Assembly (NCBI GenBank): GCA_947467405.1
Contig: CANIIN010000081.1
Location: forward strand, 1 to 8,912
Source: Betaproteobacteria bacterium
GTDB lineage: Bacteria > Pseudomonadota > Gammaproteobacteria > Burkholderiales > SG8-39
Reading direction: 5' to 3'
DNA length: 8,912 nt
The translations under genes were made by a program, and so were the position numbers. Of this stretch, positions 1 to 6,244 are shown piece by piece. The notes under the pieces are model-generated. The model was not told the DNA's origin, searched no databases, and saw nothing but the letters and a program-made list of their open reading frames with translations. Position 1 is the stretch's first letter; each line of letters begins with the position of its first letter.

Positions 1-72
1 CGCGGCTGCAGTTCCGATGCGTTGCGCAGCTCGGGCGGAGGCGGTCTGCTGTACTGCTTCGCGGCGAAGTAA
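1..72 (+). CDS. 3' end of an unrecognised protein gene (partial)
   Basis: Frame 1 is open from the first base and reads 23 codons ending in TAA at 70-72. The visible C-terminus is glycine-rich then hydrophobic (SSGGGGLLYCFAAK). Codons favour G/C in third position, as in the genes downstream, and an intrinsic terminator follows 32 bases after the stop, as expected for the end of a transcription unit. Frame 2 also stops shortly after (about base 89), so the frame choice is an inference from the terminator spacing and codon use. Too little protein is visible to name a family. Confidence 0.45.
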   Translation, partial: RGCSSDALRSSGGGGLLYCFAAK

Positions 73-104
73 TTTCACAGCCCTCTGACGAGGGGCATGT
101 TTGG

Positions 105-134
105 AGGGCGCGTTCGCAAGAGCGCGCCCTTTTT
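105..134 (+). terminator. Intrinsic (rho-independent) terminator
   Basis: The perfect 8-bp GC-rich stem AGGGCGCG (105-112) pairs with CGCGCCCT (123-130) around a short loop, and a run of five T (130-134) follows. This is a canonical + strand terminator closing the gene that ends at base 72. Confidence 0.85.
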
Positions 135-155
135 CATGGGCCGCCGGCCATGGTC

Positions 156-171
156 CGCGTCGACAGACGCG
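156..171. repeat. Short perfect inverted repeat upstream of the tryptophan-rich gene pair
   Basis: CGCGTC (156-161) and GACGCG (166-171) are perfect inverted copies around a GACA centre. The element lies about 80 bases ahead of the ATG at 252 and after the previous terminator, so it sits where a promoter or operator for the two-gene unit would be expected. It could be a regulator site, a small hairpin, or chance in GC-rich DNA. Confidence 0.3.
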
Positions 172-238
172 TTTCAGCCTGGTCGTATCATGACGGTCGA
201 AGCCGCCCTGGAAACGTCAGGACAACAATCACAGCGGC

Positions 239-247
239 AAGGAGGAG
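239..247 (+). promoter_or_regulatory. Strong Shine-Dalgarno site fixing the start at 252
   Basis: AAGGAGGAG ends four bases before the ATG at 252, with the GGAGG core six bases from it. An in-frame ATG at 150 has no such site and would add 34 arginine-rich residues that look like translated non-coding DNA, so 252 is the better start. Confidence 0.85.
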
Positions 248-251
248 CGAC

Positions 252-971
252 ATGACATCGGAGCAATCCGTCGGCATCACTGCGCCCGCCCAGCTGGATC
301 GCTGGGACGAACGCTTCTATTGCCACGAGGATGTTTACATCCGTCCCGGCATGACGGCCACCTATCTCGCCAATCAGGGCCGCCAGCGCAGCTGGAGCGA
401 GGGACTGAACAACACGCTGGTGGGCATCTTCGGTCAGCTGCGGCCGGTCGGCAACGCGTGGCCGCGCGCCGTCAATCTGTGGGAAACCTCGTGGCGGCGC
501 AAGGTCGGCGCTCTCAACGAACAGTTCGGCCCGAACGAAGGTGCCAAGCCGGCCAACGACAAGGTACTGGATTCCTGGTGGCGTTCGTCGGCCGGCCATC
601 GTTCCGGCGGCTGGGATCGCCTCATGCTGCCGGGGCCGGGCTCGTTGTCATTGGCCGATCTGCAGAAAGGGCCGCCGCTGCACGCAGTGATCCAGCAGGT
701 GGTGCGCCTGCGCATGGGGGCGAAGAAGGATTATCTCGCCTGGTTCGGTGAAAGCGTGCCGCGCGCACTCGCTGGCAACGCGTGGCGGCCGATGATGTGG
801 CTCGACCCGCTGCATGGCCAGAGCGCCATCGTCTACTACGGCGCCGAAAACTGGGATCATGTGTCCGAACTCGGGCGGGTGCTGCCGGTGCCGGATGCCG
901 CATGGCAGGCGCGGGCGGATTCGAGCGCCCTGCAGGCCTGGAACACCAGCGAATTCCTGCAGAGGAAATGA
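252..971 (+). CDS. Tryptophan-rich hypothetical protein, possibly tandem dimeric alpha/beta-barrel (NIPSNAP/DABB-like)
   Basis: This is a 239-residue soluble protein with no signal peptide or membrane segment. I do not recognise it with certainty. Two stretches resemble each other in the way of tandem dimeric alpha/beta-barrel (DABB/NIPSNAP-type) domains. The first begins with a strand plus RPG turn (HEDVYIRPGMTATYL, 25-39) and has a later strand ending NLWET (75-79). The second begins RLRMGAKKDYLAWF (152-165) and has a later strand AIVYYGAENW (192-201). It has 14 tryptophans (about 6%), several times the bacterial norm. The start is fixed by a strong ribosome binding site. The stop TGA (969-971) is one base from the ATG of the next gene, so the two are almost certainly co-transcribed and translationally coupled. 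Small DABB proteins often act as heme-, ligand- or substrate-binding enzymes, but no function can be assigned here. Confidence 0.8.
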   Translation: MTSEQSVGITAPAQLDRWDERFYCHEDVYIRPGMTATYLANQGRQRSWSEGLNNTLVGIFGQLRPVGNAWPRAVNLWETSWRRKVGALNEQFGPNEGAKPANDKVLDSWWRSSAGHRSGGWDRLMLPGPGSLSLADLQKGPPLHAVIQQVVRLRMGAKKDYLAWFGESVPRALAGNAWRPMMWLDPLHGQSAIVYYGAENWDHVSELGRVLPVPDAAWQARADSSALQAWNTSEFLQRK

Positions 972-972
972 C

Positions 973-1539
973 ATGACCGAGACCGACAACGAATCCTGGG
1001 TGGTCTGGGAACTGATGGGCTCTACCGACGGCCGAACGCGCGGCGCGATGACTGCACTGCTCGGCACGACCGCTGCCAGTGCCGCCTACCAGGGCTGGGA
1101 TCTGACACTCAAACTGTCCAGCGTCGGCAGCGACGGTCACTGGCCGCATGTGATGGGGCTTTGGCGCGTGCCCGATGACGCCACGCTGGGCGCCACGCTG
1201 GCGCACGGCTGGGACGACGGCGTGGACGAGAATGGTTTCACCTGGGGCAAGTCCAAGCTGTATCGCAAATTGCACGGCGACCTGCGTGCCAGCGATACCG
1301 CGTACCTGTTCGAGTATCTGGTGGCCGACACGCCGTCGGCGCTGGCTGCGCTGAAGACGCCGGACCTGGTGTTCGCCGAAACGCTGGCACCGTGGCAGGG
1401 GGTGGCGGTGTGGAGCGCGACCGATCTCTTCAAACTCACCGAACGCGAGTGGCAGGGCATCGGCGCCGCTGGCGCGCCGGGCATCCGCGGCGCCACCGGC
1501 TGGTGGGCGGTGCTGACGCCGGACCGGGATATCGTCTGA
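973..1539 (+). CDS. Tryptophan-rich hypothetical protein, partner of the preceding gene
   Basis: This is a 188-residue soluble protein with no signal peptide or membrane segment. The ATG at 973 follows the previous stop by one base and has AGAGGA six bases upstream (961-966). It has 12 tryptophans (about 6%), concentrated at 9-91 and 141-178. The N-terminal half (SWVVWELMGS at 8-17, MGLWRVPDD at 61-69) and the C-terminal half (YLFEYLVAD at 111-119, GVAVWSA at 143-149, TGWWAVLTPD at 175-184) suggest alternating beta strands of one or two DABB-like folds, as in its neighbour. The shared composition, similar layout and tight coupling suggest the two proteins form a complex or act on one substrate. 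I do not recognise the family and give no function. The gene ends 20 bases before a pair of hairpins. Confidence 0.8.
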   Translation: MTETDNESWVVWELMGSTDGRTRGAMTALLGTTAASAAYQGWDLTLKLSSVGSDGHWPHVMGLWRVPDDATLGATLAHGWDDGVDENGFTWGKSKLYRKLHGDLRASDTAYLFEYLVADTPSALAALKTPDLVFAETLAPWQGVAVWSATDLFKLTEREWQGIGAAGAPGIRGATGWWAVLTPDRDIV

Positions 1540-1559
1540 CCGGAATCATGCGTGCGCAG

Positions 1560-1590
1560 CGTCATGCGGCAAGCAATTTTCTGCATGACG
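1560..1590. repeat. Hairpin between converging genes
   Basis: CGTCATGC (1560-1567) and GCATGACG (1583-1590) are perfect inverted copies. The stem extends two more pairs (one G-U) around an AT-rich loop (caagcaatttt). It directly abuts the next hairpin (1591-1629). It may help termination from either side or protect a 3' end. Confidence 0.55.
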
Positions 1591-1629
1591 ATGCCTGAAG
1601 ATGCCCTATCTGCGGGTATCTTCAGGCAT
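1591..1629. terminator. Likely bidirectional terminator between converging genes
   Basis: The perfect 12-bp arm ATGCCTGAAGAT (1591-1602) pairs with ATCTTCAGGCAT (1618-1629). The stem continues four more pairs (one G-U) to a 7-base loop. It lies between the + strand gene ending at 1539 and the minus-strand gene ending at 1695, so it can serve both. The + strand tail (TTCTTCCTC) is pyrimidine-rich but not a clean T run, so termination efficiency is uncertain. Confidence 0.7.
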
Positions 1630-1694
1630 TCTTCCTCGTGTCGCAGTTGGCAGGCGGTGCGCTTGCCAGCGTCCCGCGCCACCTGTATCCGTGC

Positions 1695-2924
1695 CTAGAT
1701 CGCGCCGGCGGACTTGAGTTTTTCGATATCCGACGCGCTCAGGCCGAGTTCCTGTTCCAGCACTTCCTGCGTGTGTGCACCGAGTTCCGGCGGCGGTCTG
1801 CGGTAGGTCGGCGGCGTGCGCGACAGACTGAGCGGACTGCGGATCACGCGCAGGTCGGGCTTGCGTTCCGATGGCAGCGACACGGCCAGCCCGCGCGCCT
1901 TGACCTGCGGATCGTCGAATACGGCTTCGGCGTTGTTGACCGGGCCGGCGGGGACTTCTTCCGCAGCCAGCGCTTCCACCAGGTCGAACTTCTTCCACTT
2001 GAGCGCCAGCGGCATGATCAGGGCTTCGACTTCGTCGAAGTGATCGTAGCGCAACGCGGGCGAGGCAAAGCGCGCATCCTTCGCCATCTCCGGCACGCCG
2101 AGCACCTTGCACAGTCCTTCGAAGAACGGATTGCGCGTGGCGAGGATGAAGACCTTGCCGTCCTGGCAGTCGACGAAACCGGCCCAGGCCATCTTGGTCA
2201 TCACGCCCTGATCGGTGGTTGGCGATATGCCGCTCAGCAGGTAGTCCTGCGCCGCGTGCGAGAACAGCGCGACCGTGCTGTCCAGCAGCGCGATGTCGAT
2301 GTGCTGACCGAGTCCCGAGCGGGTGCGCTCGAACAGTGCGGCGAGGATCGCGCTGGCCGCATCCCGTCCGGTCACGCAGTCGGTCACCACAATGCCGGTG
2401 ATCACCGGGCCGGCGCCGGGCTTGCCGGCGGGGACGCCGATCACGCTCATCAGTCCGCCGCGCGCCTGGAACACCGCGTCCATGCCGCCGCGCATGGCAA
2501 ACGGTCCGCTATGGCCATAGCCCGAGATCGAGCAGTAGATCAGCTTCGGGTTGATCGCGTTCAGCGTTTCGTAGTCCAGGCCATAGCGCTGCAGCGTGCC
2601 CGGAATGTAGTTCTCGATCAGCACGTCGGCCTTTTCGGCGAGCTTGCGCACGATCTCCTGTCCCTCGGGTTTCGAGAGATCGACGGTGATGGAACGCTTG
2701 TTGCGATTCCAGGCGGCGAAATGTCCGGACAATCCGTTGGCGGCCGGCGCTGCAGCGTACTGGCGCACATCGTCGCCGCCCTTGGGGCGCTCGACCTTGA
2801 TCACGTCGGCGCCCAGATCGCCCAGCACCTGCGCGGCATAGGGTGCGGCCACGATGCGGCCGAGGTCGAGCACGCGGATGCCGGCAAGGGCGCCGTCGGA
2901 GTTTCGGTCAGAGGTTTTTTTCAT
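1695..2924 (-). CDS. CaiB/BaiF family (class III) CoA-transferase
   Basis: This 409-residue cytoplasmic enzyme has the usual length for family III CoA-transferases, which move CoA between carboxylic acids through aspartyl-CoA intermediates. Family features are clear. The N-terminus GIRVLDLGRIVAAPYAAQVL (15-34) is followed by LGADVIKVERPKGGD (37-51). The nucleotide-like fold includes NRNKRSITVDL (73-83) and ADVLIENYIPG (99-109). The catalytic aspartate is expected at Asp149 in GGMDAVFQARGGLMS (146-160), and EVPAGPVNN (323-331) lies near the C-terminus. The ATG at 2924 is preferred because GGAGAA lies nine bases upstream. A longer in-frame start at 3005 would add 27 residues with no family similarity. 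The substrate cannot be read from sequence. No dehydrogenase, ligase or hydratase gene is adjacent, so the pathway is unknown. It is divergent from the GSCFA gene and convergent with the tryptophan-rich pair. Confidence 0.93.
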   Translation of the reverse strand: MKKTSDRNSDGALAGIRVLDLGRIVAAPYAAQVLGDLGADVIKVERPKGGDDVRQYAAAPAANGLSGHFAAWNRNKRSITVDLSKPEGQEIVRKLAEKADVLIENYIPGTLQRYGLDYETLNAINPKLIYCSISGYGHSGPFAMRGGMDAVFQARGGLMSVIGVPAGKPGAGPVITGIVVTDCVTGRDAASAILAALFERTRSGLGQHIDIALLDSTVALFSHAAQDYLLSGISPTTDQGVMTKMAWAGFVDCQDGKVFILATRNPFFEGLCKVLGVPEMAKDARFASPALRYDHFDEVEALIMPLALKWKKFDLVEALAAEEVPAGPVNNAEAVFDDPQVKARGLAVSLPSERKPDLRVIRSPLSLSRTPPTYRRPPPELGAHTQEVLEQELGLSASDIEKLKSAGAI

Positions 2925-2933
2925 GAGAGGCTG

Positions 2934-2939
2934 TTCTCC
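2934..2939 (-). promoter_or_regulatory. Ribosome binding site of the CoA-transferase gene
   Basis: On the minus strand GGAGAA lies nine bases before the ATG at 2924 and selects it over the in-frame ATG at 3005. Confidence 0.6.
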
Positions 2940-3031
2940 GGGTAGTGAGTGTGGTTCGTGGTGCATGGTCGCCATATCGGCGCATGACGATTCCTGCCAG
3001 GCCAAGTGCGGTCATGCCGCATCGCGTCTGG

Positions 3032-3054
3032 CGCAATTGCGTCACCGCACGGTG
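3032..3054. promoter_or_regulatory. Two adjacent palindromes in the divergent spacer (candidate operators)
   Basis: CGCAATTGCG (3032-3041) is a perfect 10-bp palindrome. One base later CACCG-CA-CGGTG (3043-3054) is a second, with perfect 5-bp arms. They lie in the 231-base spacer between the divergent CoA-transferase and GSCFA genes. An AT-rich stretch (3059-3083) containing TTATAC and TGTAAT hexamers follows at once and could hold a -10 element, but I could not fit a good -35 to either strand. The role is inferred from position only. Confidence 0.35.
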
Positions 3055-3142
3055 CACTTTGCTTATACGATTGTAATGTCTAATGAGGCAGGGTCGCCGC
3101 TTGAGAAGCCGGATCGCCTGTCGGCGATGCAAACCAGGATTC

Positions 3143-3148
3143 AGGAGA
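3143..3148 (+). promoter_or_regulatory. Ribosome binding site fixing the GSCFA start at 3156
   Basis: AGGAGA ends seven bases before the ATG at 3156. An in-frame TTG at 3150 is only one base from it, too close to be used, so the ATG is the start. Confidence 0.75.
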
Positions 3149-3155
3149 ATTGAGC

Positions 3156-4223
3156 ATGAGTGCGTTCACGATCAAGATCAACGATCTTCCGATTGAAAAG
3201 GTGGAGTTTCTCAAGTCGGTTGTCGATGCGGCGGTCAACGGGCGCTGGAACGAATTTCGAATGCTGGCCGATCAGGGCAAGTCGCGCTTTGGCATGTTGA
3301 GCGTGAACCACCTGCATCACGAACTGGCGGCGCCTGACCGGATAGACCCGCGTGATGAACCGATCAACAGCCAGCGCTCGGTGTGGGACGAACAGATGGC
3401 CCGCTATGTCGGTCAGGACGGCTGGGTCGGCAGGGCGCTCGATGATCTGACGTCGGCGGCGGACCGGGAGAAACTTCGCCGCCTGGCGATTTCCCGCGAA
3501 TCCCCGGTGCTGAGCCTCGGATCCTGTTTCGCGAACAATATCGCCGGCGTGCTGGCTACGCTCGGATTCAGCAAGGTGGCGACGCTGCGCGTCGAGGAGG
3601 CGGTCAACTCGCCTGGACTGATTCGGCGCTATCTGAATCCGCAATTGATTCCCGCTGAGTCGAAAAATACCTGGGAGGAACGATTCGAGGTCAGGCCGGA
3701 TCTGCTGCTGCGATCCCTGGTCGATGCCAGACTGCTCATCCTCACCTTCGGCGTGGGCCTCGAGCTTCGCTCGACGGCATCGGGCGACATGGATCTGGAC
3801 GCCCATGGCGCGATGGAGCGGTTGCGCAGCGGCGCATCGGCCTTCGTGTTCCCGACGGTGGAAGAGCAGGCCGGCCACATCGTCGCCTGCCTCGATGCCA
3901 TTGCACGACATGCGCCGGCGTTGCCGGTCGTGATCACGCTGTCGCCGGTCCCGCTCAGCGGGTACTTCGGCGAGTTGAACGTCGCCACGGCCAATGCGCT
4001 TTCCAAGGCCAATCTGCGCCAGGCCATCGCCTTGGCCCGGCAAGCCCGATCGTTCATCTACGCGCCGATTTACGAGATGGTCAGCAGCATCGCGCCGTGT
4101 GTCATGAATACGAGCGTGTGGGGGGACGGCAAGACCTCGCGCCATCCCTCGCCGGCCCTGGTGAAGGACATCTGCAGCGCCTTCGTGGACATGCTCGGCC
4201 GCACTGACGCTACCCCGACATAG
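3156..4223 (+). CDS. GSCFA domain-containing protein (SGNH-hydrolase-like)
   Basis: This 355-residue protein has no evident signal peptide. The family's name motif is present in SLGSCFANNIAGVL (120-133), where Ser123 is the likely nucleophile of an SGNH/GDSL-type fold. Further family-like blocks are LLILTFGVGLE (193-203), VVITLSPVPLSGYF (258-271), FIYAPIYEMVS (300-310) and GDGKTSRHPSPALVKDI (323-339), where Asp324 and His330 are candidates for the rest of the triad. The first 110 or so residues precede the motif and hold a charged helical region (100-112). GSCFA proteins are poorly characterised; SGNH relatives are esterases or acyltransferases, often acting on glycans. It is a single-gene unit: divergent from the CoA-transferase and 25 bases from the converging esterase gene. 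The natural substrate is unknown. Confidence 0.88.
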   Translation: MSAFTIKINDLPIEKVEFLKSVVDAAVNGRWNEFRMLADQGKSRFGMLSVNHLHHELAAPDRIDPRDEPINSQRSVWDEQMARYVGQDGWVGRALDDLTSAADREKLRRLAISRESPVLSLGSCFANNIAGVLATLGFSKVATLRVEEAVNSPGLIRRYLNPQLIPAESKNTWEERFEVRPDLLLRSLVDARLLILTFGVGLELRSTASGDMDLDAHGAMERLRSGASAFVFPTVEEQAGHIVACLDAIARHAPALPVVITLSPVPLSGYFGELNVATANALSKANLRQAIALARQARSFIYAPIYEMVSSIAPCVMNTSVWGDGKTSRHPSPALVKDICSAFVDMLGRTDATPT

Positions 4224-4248
4224 GGTTCCGCTGTGACGCCGCGTCGCT

Positions 4249-5352
4249 TCAGGGCTTCAGCGCCTGATACAGGAACGGCAGGCTGACATCCATGCGGTAG
4301 TCGATATCGGAGTGCGTGTCCGGGAACTCCTCGTACACATGCTTGACGCCGGCCTCCGCCAGTCGCTTGGACAGGATGCGCGTGCCGTACTGGATGTGGT
4401 ACTGGTCGTTCCAGCCGCAGTCGATGTAGATGCCGCGCATCGCCTTGAGGTTGTCGCGATAGCGCTTCACCAGGTTGATCGGATCGTTGGCCTGCCACTT
4501 CGCCCAGCGCTTCGGGATGACTTCGCCGGTCTCCAGATTGAACGGCACGCGAAAGCCGTTCGGTGCGCGCGGGTCCGGATCGTAGGTGGCCGCCATGCAC
4601 AGGTTCATCATGCTGTGGCCTTCGGCGCCGGAGAGTTTTTCCTTTTTCCAGGCGTGGTCGATGAAACGGCGGATGCGGCCGTCGTCGAGCCCATCGGCCA
4701 GCCCTCGGGCAGTGGATGCTTTCTTCACATCCCACGCGCCGGCTGCACGCTTCGCCGCGCGGTGCTTCTCCAGCGTGTTGAGCGTATTGGGCCAGTCGTG
4801 CCAGTACACGAAATCGAAATATGAATCGCCGGAATGATCGGCGATTGCACCCCAGTACCTGGTGTACTTCATGGCGTGGATGATGGAACCGTAGCCGCCC
4901 GATGATTTGCCGAAGCAGCCGCGATGCTCGCGGCTGGCGAGTGTGCGGAATTCGCGGTCGACGAAGGGAATGATTTCGCGCGTCAGGTAATCGGCGTAGT
5001 GGCCGATGGCCGAGGAGTTCACATACTGGTTGCCGCCGAAGGCCGTGAAGCAGTCCGGAAACACCACGATGGCCGGGCCCATTTTCTTCTCGTGCACGAG
5101 TCGCGCCACGCGCTCCGGGACATTTTCGCTGAAGGGCTTCCAGTTGGTGTGCGACAGACCGGTGCCGGTGAAGCCGACCAGATCGTAGATCACCGGAAAG
5201 CGCTGTTTCGTCCCGGCGTCATATTGCGGCGGCAGCCACGCGGCGAGCTTGCGCACATGCGGGTCGCCGAGCGGGTTGCCTTTCAGGATGGTCGAGGTGT
5301 GTTCCAGCACGACGACGGTGCCGGCGGGACCTTTGGGGCGCTTGATGGCCAT
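4249..5352 (-). CDS. Esterase-family alpha/beta hydrolase (putative esterase, Esterase D/antigen 85 type)
   Basis: This 367-residue enzyme has no signal peptide, so it is probably cytoplasmic. The nucleophile elbow is GCFGKSSGGYGS (145-156), giving GxSxG with Ser150. It is preceded by IGHYADYLTREIIPFVDREF (116-135), a pattern typical of the Pfam Esterase (PF00756) family. An oxyanion-side block IVVFPDCFTAFGGNQY lies at 95-110. The acid is probably Asp316 in DCGWNDQYH (311-319) and the catalytic histidine His347 in EEFPDTHSDIDYRMD (341-355). The order and spacing of the triad are normal, so the enzyme should be active, but its substrate cannot be told. A long insert between 180 and 300, rich in charged residues, may form a lid or cap. 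It lies downstream of the cytochrome operon on the same strand, 133 bases away with a possible terminator between, so it is probably a separate unit. Confidence 0.9.
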   Translation of the reverse strand: MAIKRPKGPAGTVVVLEHTSTILKGNPLGDPHVRKLAAWLPPQYDAGTKQRFPVIYDLVGFTGTGLSHTNWKPFSENVPERVARLVHEKKMGPAIVVFPDCFTAFGGNQYVNSSAIGHYADYLTREIIPFVDREFRTLASREHRGCFGKSSGGYGSIIHAMKYTRYWGAIADHSGDSYFDFVYWHDWPNTLNTLEKHRAAKRAAGAWDVKKASTARGLADGLDDGRIRRFIDHAWKKEKLSGAEGHSMMNLCMAATYDPDPRAPNGFRVPFNLETGEVIPKRWAKWQANDPINLVKRYRDNLKAMRGIYIDCGWNDQYHIQYGTRILSKRLAEAGVKHVYEEFPDTHSDIDYRMDVSLPFLYQALKP

Positions 5353-5400
5353 GAGCGATTCTTCAGAATTGGTATGCGCCGGATTGTGTCACATCCCGGG

Positions 5401-5413
5401 CACCGTAACGGTG
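5401..5413. promoter_or_regulatory. 13-bp palindrome upstream of the esterase gene
   Basis: CACCGT-A-ACGGTG is a perfect inverted repeat with 6-bp arms, centred 55 bases upstream of the esterase ATG at 5352. It shares the CACCG...CGGTG core with the palindrome at 3043-3054, though the centre is one base longer. Position suggests an operator; no regulator gene is visible here. Confidence 0.35.
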
Positions 5414-5442
5414 GCGCGGGCTGGTTCGATCGGGGTGAAACA

Positions 5443-5478
5443 GGTCGGCACGTGCCCGCTGGCGCTGCGATGCCGACC
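5443..5478 (-). terminator. Possible terminator of the cytochrome operon
   Basis: On the minus strand GGTCGGCA (5478-5471) and TGCCGACC (5450-5443) form a perfect 8-bp stem with a 20-base loop, starting eight bases after the cytochrome stop codon. It is followed by TGTTTC. The T run is weak and the loop long, so it may be a 3' stabilising hairpin or a leaky terminator. Confidence 0.45.
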
Positions 5479-5485
5479 CGGATGC

Positions 5486-6244
5486 TCAGTCGCGCTCGCG
5501 TCTGCCGGTGGATCCCTTGCGCTCCGGCTCATCCCTGGCGTTGCGATGGCATTCCACGCAGTTTTCGAAGCTGCGGATGCCTTCCTCTTCGTGCTCGCGC
5601 CGAATCTTGTCGGGTGTGTGCTCATGGCAGCCGTAGCAGGTGTAGCGGCTGAAGTCGCTCTTGACGTGGCAGGTCACGCATTCGACGTCATGGTCGCGAT
5701 CGAGTGCGAACAGCTTGTCGTGGTCGATGGTGGCCGGCTTCCAGTTCTTGTTGCTGTGGCATTTTGCGCAATTATCATTGACGTTGCGGTGCAGACTGTC
5801 CCTGGGCGCGACGTGACAGGTTTGGCAAACGTCGCGCGAAGCGGGGCGCAGCAGTTCGTGCGAGAACGGCTTGCGGGTGCGTTGCGTGAGTTTCGGTCCC
5901 TGGTGGTCGCTGTGGCAGGCCATGCAATCCTGTTCCAGCAGTTCCTGATGAAATGACGAACGGATGGCCGATTTCGTGACTCCCCCCGATGCCGGGGACC
6001 GGGCAGCGACAATCGGAGCTCCCTTGCTGGTGCGCCGGCCGATATCAGCCAGCGCATGACAGCTGGCGCAGCGTTCCACTGACGCGCCGCGCAACGGCGC
6101 GTGGCAGGCGAAGCAATCGGTGGCGATGTCGGCGTGCGCGTTGATGACCGGGCCGGGACTGACCATCAGGTGCGGATAGACGAAGATCAGCGCAACCAGC
6201 GCGACAAGATTCGCGGCGATAAGCAGCAGCCAGCGCTGTTTCAC
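5486..6244 (-). CDS. Membrane-anchored octaheme c-type cytochrome
   Basis: This is a 252-residue protein starting at a GTG (6244-6242) that overlaps the upstream TGA in a GTGA junction, which implies translational coupling. An N-terminal hydrophobic segment (about 5-23) is followed by a soluble part, so it should be anchored in the inner membrane and face the periplasm. Eight CXXCH heme-attachment motifs are present, with first cysteines at 44, 59, 107, 140, 159, 189, 203 and 229. Nine further histidines within the soluble part (37, 99, 114, 129, 152, 175, 185, 209, 218) could supply distal ligands for bis-His hemes. The layout resembles class III/cytochrome c3-like multiheme carriers more than NapC/NrfH. 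The C-terminal tail is highly charged. Its likely role is to take electrons from the b-type membrane protein encoded just upstream and pass them to periplasmic or outer-membrane partners. No catalytic heme motif (such as CXXCK) is seen, so it is probably a carrier. Confidence 0.92.
   Translation of the reverse strand: MKQRWLLLIAANLVALVALIFVYPHLMVSPGPVINAHADIATDCFACHAPLRGASVERCASCHALADIGRRTSKGAPIVAARSPASGGVTKSAIRSSFHQELLEQDCMACHSDHQGPKLTQRTRKPFSHELLRPASRDVCQTCHVAPRDSLHRNVNDNCAKCHSNKNWKPATIDHDKLFALDRDHDVECVTCHVKSDFSRYTCYGCHEHTPDKIRREHEEEGIRSFENCVECHRNARDEPERKGSTGRRERD

Noticed and set aside
160..191. Possible promoter: TCGACA (160-165) and TATCAT (186-191)
   Set aside because: Each hexamer is a 5/6 match, but the spacing of 20 bases is outside the normal 16-18 range, so I do not list it.
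150..251. Upstream start at 150 for the first tryptophan-rich gene
   Set aside because: It would add 34 Arg-rich residues and lacks a ribosome binding site; the ATG at 252 has AAGGAGGAG in the ideal place.
622..1275. Minus-strand open frame (217 codons) across the junction of the tryptophan-rich pair
   Set aside because: No ribosome binding site, biased composition, and it spans two well-supported + strand genes with coupled start and stop.
1638..2945. Long + strand open frame (435 codons) antisense to the CoA-transferase
   Set aside because: It mirrors the CoA-transferase gene, which has full family motifs, a catalytic Asp and a ribosome binding site; the mirror protein is Arg/His/Gly-rich with no recognisable motif. 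Such shadows are common in GC-rich coding DNA.
3141..4145. Long minus-strand open frame (334 codons) antisense to the GSCFA gene
   Set aside because: The + strand frame carries all the GSCFA motifs and a good ribosome binding site; the minus product is low-complexity Arg/Gln/His-rich.
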